Positions 5,265 to 6,161 of a DNA stretch of 6,161 bases are shown here, piece after piece. Made by a program: the position numbers and the translations under genes. Every line of letters starts with the position of its first letter. The first letter of the stretch is position 1. Under the pieces are notes generated by a model that was given only the letters and a program-made list of their open reading frames with translations, was not told where the DNA came from and did not search any database. Source of the DNA: Oribacterium sp. UBA6992 (lineage in GTDB: Bacteria; Bacillota; Clostridia; Lachnospirales; Lachnospiraceae). The DNA lies in assembly GCA_002449915.1 (NCBI GenBank), contig DJXY01000107.1, forward strand, positions 1-6,161, written 5' to 3'.

Positions 5265-6161
5265 TTAAACCTGCTCTCCGCATGCCTCTGCATACGCACG
5301 GAGCGCCTCCTTCTGCTTTGCTGTGAGTCTCTCCGGTACTGTCACAACAATTGTAACATACTGGTCGCCACGAACATTTGGATTCTGCAGGCTTGGTACA
5401 CCCTTACCGCGAAGCCTCGTCCTGGTATCCGATTGGGTGCCCGGACGGATGGTAAGCTCTACGGGCCCGTCCACCGTCTTTACGATGGTCTTGCCTCCAA
5501 GCGCTGCCTTGGCAAAGCTGATCGCCTCTGTAGAATAAATATTGGTACCCTGTCGCTTAAAGAATGGGTGCTGCGTCACAGTAATATCGACCAGCAGATC
5601 TCCTCTCGGTCCTCCGTTGACACCCGGATCTCCCGCACCGGAACGACGCAGCGTCTGTCCATCGTCAATACCTGCCGGGATATTGATCTCAAATGTTTTC
5701 TGCGTTGAGATATATCCCTCACCGCGGCAGTCCGGACACTTCTCCTTGATGATCTTGCCGGTACCATGACAGTCCGGACAGGTCGTTACCTGCTGAATCG
5801 TACCGAACATACTTCTCTGGGACATCACCACCTGACCGCGGCCGCCGCAGCGAGGACAGGTTTCCGGCTGTGTTCCGGGCTTTGCACCGGTACCGTTACA
5901 GGTTTTGCAGGTGTCTTTATACCGTATTTTAATATCCTTTTTGCATCCTTTAATTGCTTCATCAAAGGTGATCCGGATGCCGGTACGGATGCTGGCTCCT
6001 TTGACTGCCTGATTGGCCTGCGCTCCGCCAAAGCCACTGGAATAAAATCCGCCGCCTCTGTTACCGCCAAAGCCAAAGAGATCTCCAAAGATATCCGAGA
6101 AATCCATATCATTAAAGTCAAAGCCGCCAAAACCGGTACTCTGGCCTGCTGCGGAATTCGG
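5265..6161 (-). CDS. dnaJ: Chaperone DnaJ (Hsp40), C-terminal part, cut by window edge
   Basis: DnaJ delivers unfolded clients to DnaK and stimulates its ATPase in the cytoplasm. 298 codons are open from the window edge to the TAA at 5265; the J domain with its HPD motif lies beyond position 6161. Numbering from the edge, residues 1-50 form the Gly/Phe-rich linker (FGGFDFND, FGDLFGFGG). Four zinc-binding CxxCxGxG repeats follow at 85-92, 102-109, 128-135 and 142-149, with all eight cysteines present. The substrate-binding C-terminal domains include INIPAGIDDG (159-168), the HPFFKRQG motif (198-205) and the AALGG/DGPVELTIRPGTQ stretch (219-242). The length is consistent with a full DnaJ of about 380 residues, assuming a normal J domain. 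An ATG at 6107 is internal: the frame is open upstream and reads linker sequence. A strong terminator follows, so rsmE is a separate unit. Confidence 0.96.
   Translation of the reverse strand, partial: PNSAAGQSTGFGGFDFNDMDFSDIFGDLFGFGGNRGGGFYSSGFGGAQANQAVKGASIRTGIRITFDEAIKGCKKDIKIRYKDTCKTCNGTGAKPGTQPETCPRCGGRGQVVMSQRSMFGTIQQVTTCPDCHGTGKIIKEKCPDCRGEGYISTQKTFEINIPAGIDDGQTLRRSGAGDPGVNGGPRGDLLVDITVTQHPFFKRQGTNIYSTEAISFAKAALGGKTIVKTVDGPVELTIRPGTQSDTRTRLRGKGVPSLQNPNVRGDQYVTIVVTVPERLTAKQKEALRAYAEACGEQV

Noticed and set aside
6025..6161. Gly/Phe-rich low-complexity stretch as a possible tandem repeat
   Set aside because: It is the normal glycine/phenylalanine linker of DnaJ between the J domain and the zinc fingers.

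Overview
The window looks like a piece of core chromosome from an anaerobic, low-to-moderate-GC Firmicute. The best guess is Lachnospiraceae (Clostridia): strong AAAGGAGGG-type ribosome binding sites, a dnaJ neighbourhood carrying prmA and rsmE, a rhodanese-less ThiI beside a cysteine desulfurase, and an HPr-like protein without the phospho-histidine. The family-level assignment is inference from gene content; no rRNA or other marker is present.

Layout. On the minus strand, positions 1-378 hold the N-terminal part of mtaB, which runs off the left edge. A short divergent promoter region (379-462) separates it from a plus-strand gene for an 80-residue HPr-like protein (463-705), which has its own terminator (748-782). 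thiI follows on the plus strand (856-2052) and converges on a minus-strand group that reads from right to left. That group begins with dnaJ (cut by the right edge, stop at 5265), which ends in a strong terminator (5149-5186). A likely operon then runs rsmE (5077-4313), iscS/nifS-type cysteine desulfurase (4316-3159) and prmA (3143-2079). rsmE and iscS overlap by 4 nt; iscS and prmA are 15 nt apart. No gap without a gene exceeds about 190 bp. No tRNA, rRNA, CRISPR array, insertion sequence or phage gene was seen.

How the genes fit together. Nearly everything serves translation fidelity and protein quality. MtaB (tRNA position 37 methylthiolation) and ThiI (4-thiouridine at tRNA position 8) are sulfur-inserting tRNA modification enzymes. 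The cysteine desulfurase is the obvious persulfide donor for ThiI. RsmE methylates 16S rRNA, PrmA methylates ribosomal protein L11, and DnaJ is the Hsp70 co-chaperone. The HPr-like protein stands apart as a probable regulator rather than a phosphotransferase carrier.

Most of the window is conserved housekeeping DNA and I see no new defence, mobile or biosynthetic system. The items most worth a second look are the HPr-like protein (Ser-46-type motif kept, His-15 lost), the divergent promoters with overlapping -10 boxes beside it, the unusual gene order of the dnaJ/prmA/rsmE cluster with a desulfurase inserted, and the dnaJ-rsmE junction, where a terminator stem may double as a -35 element.
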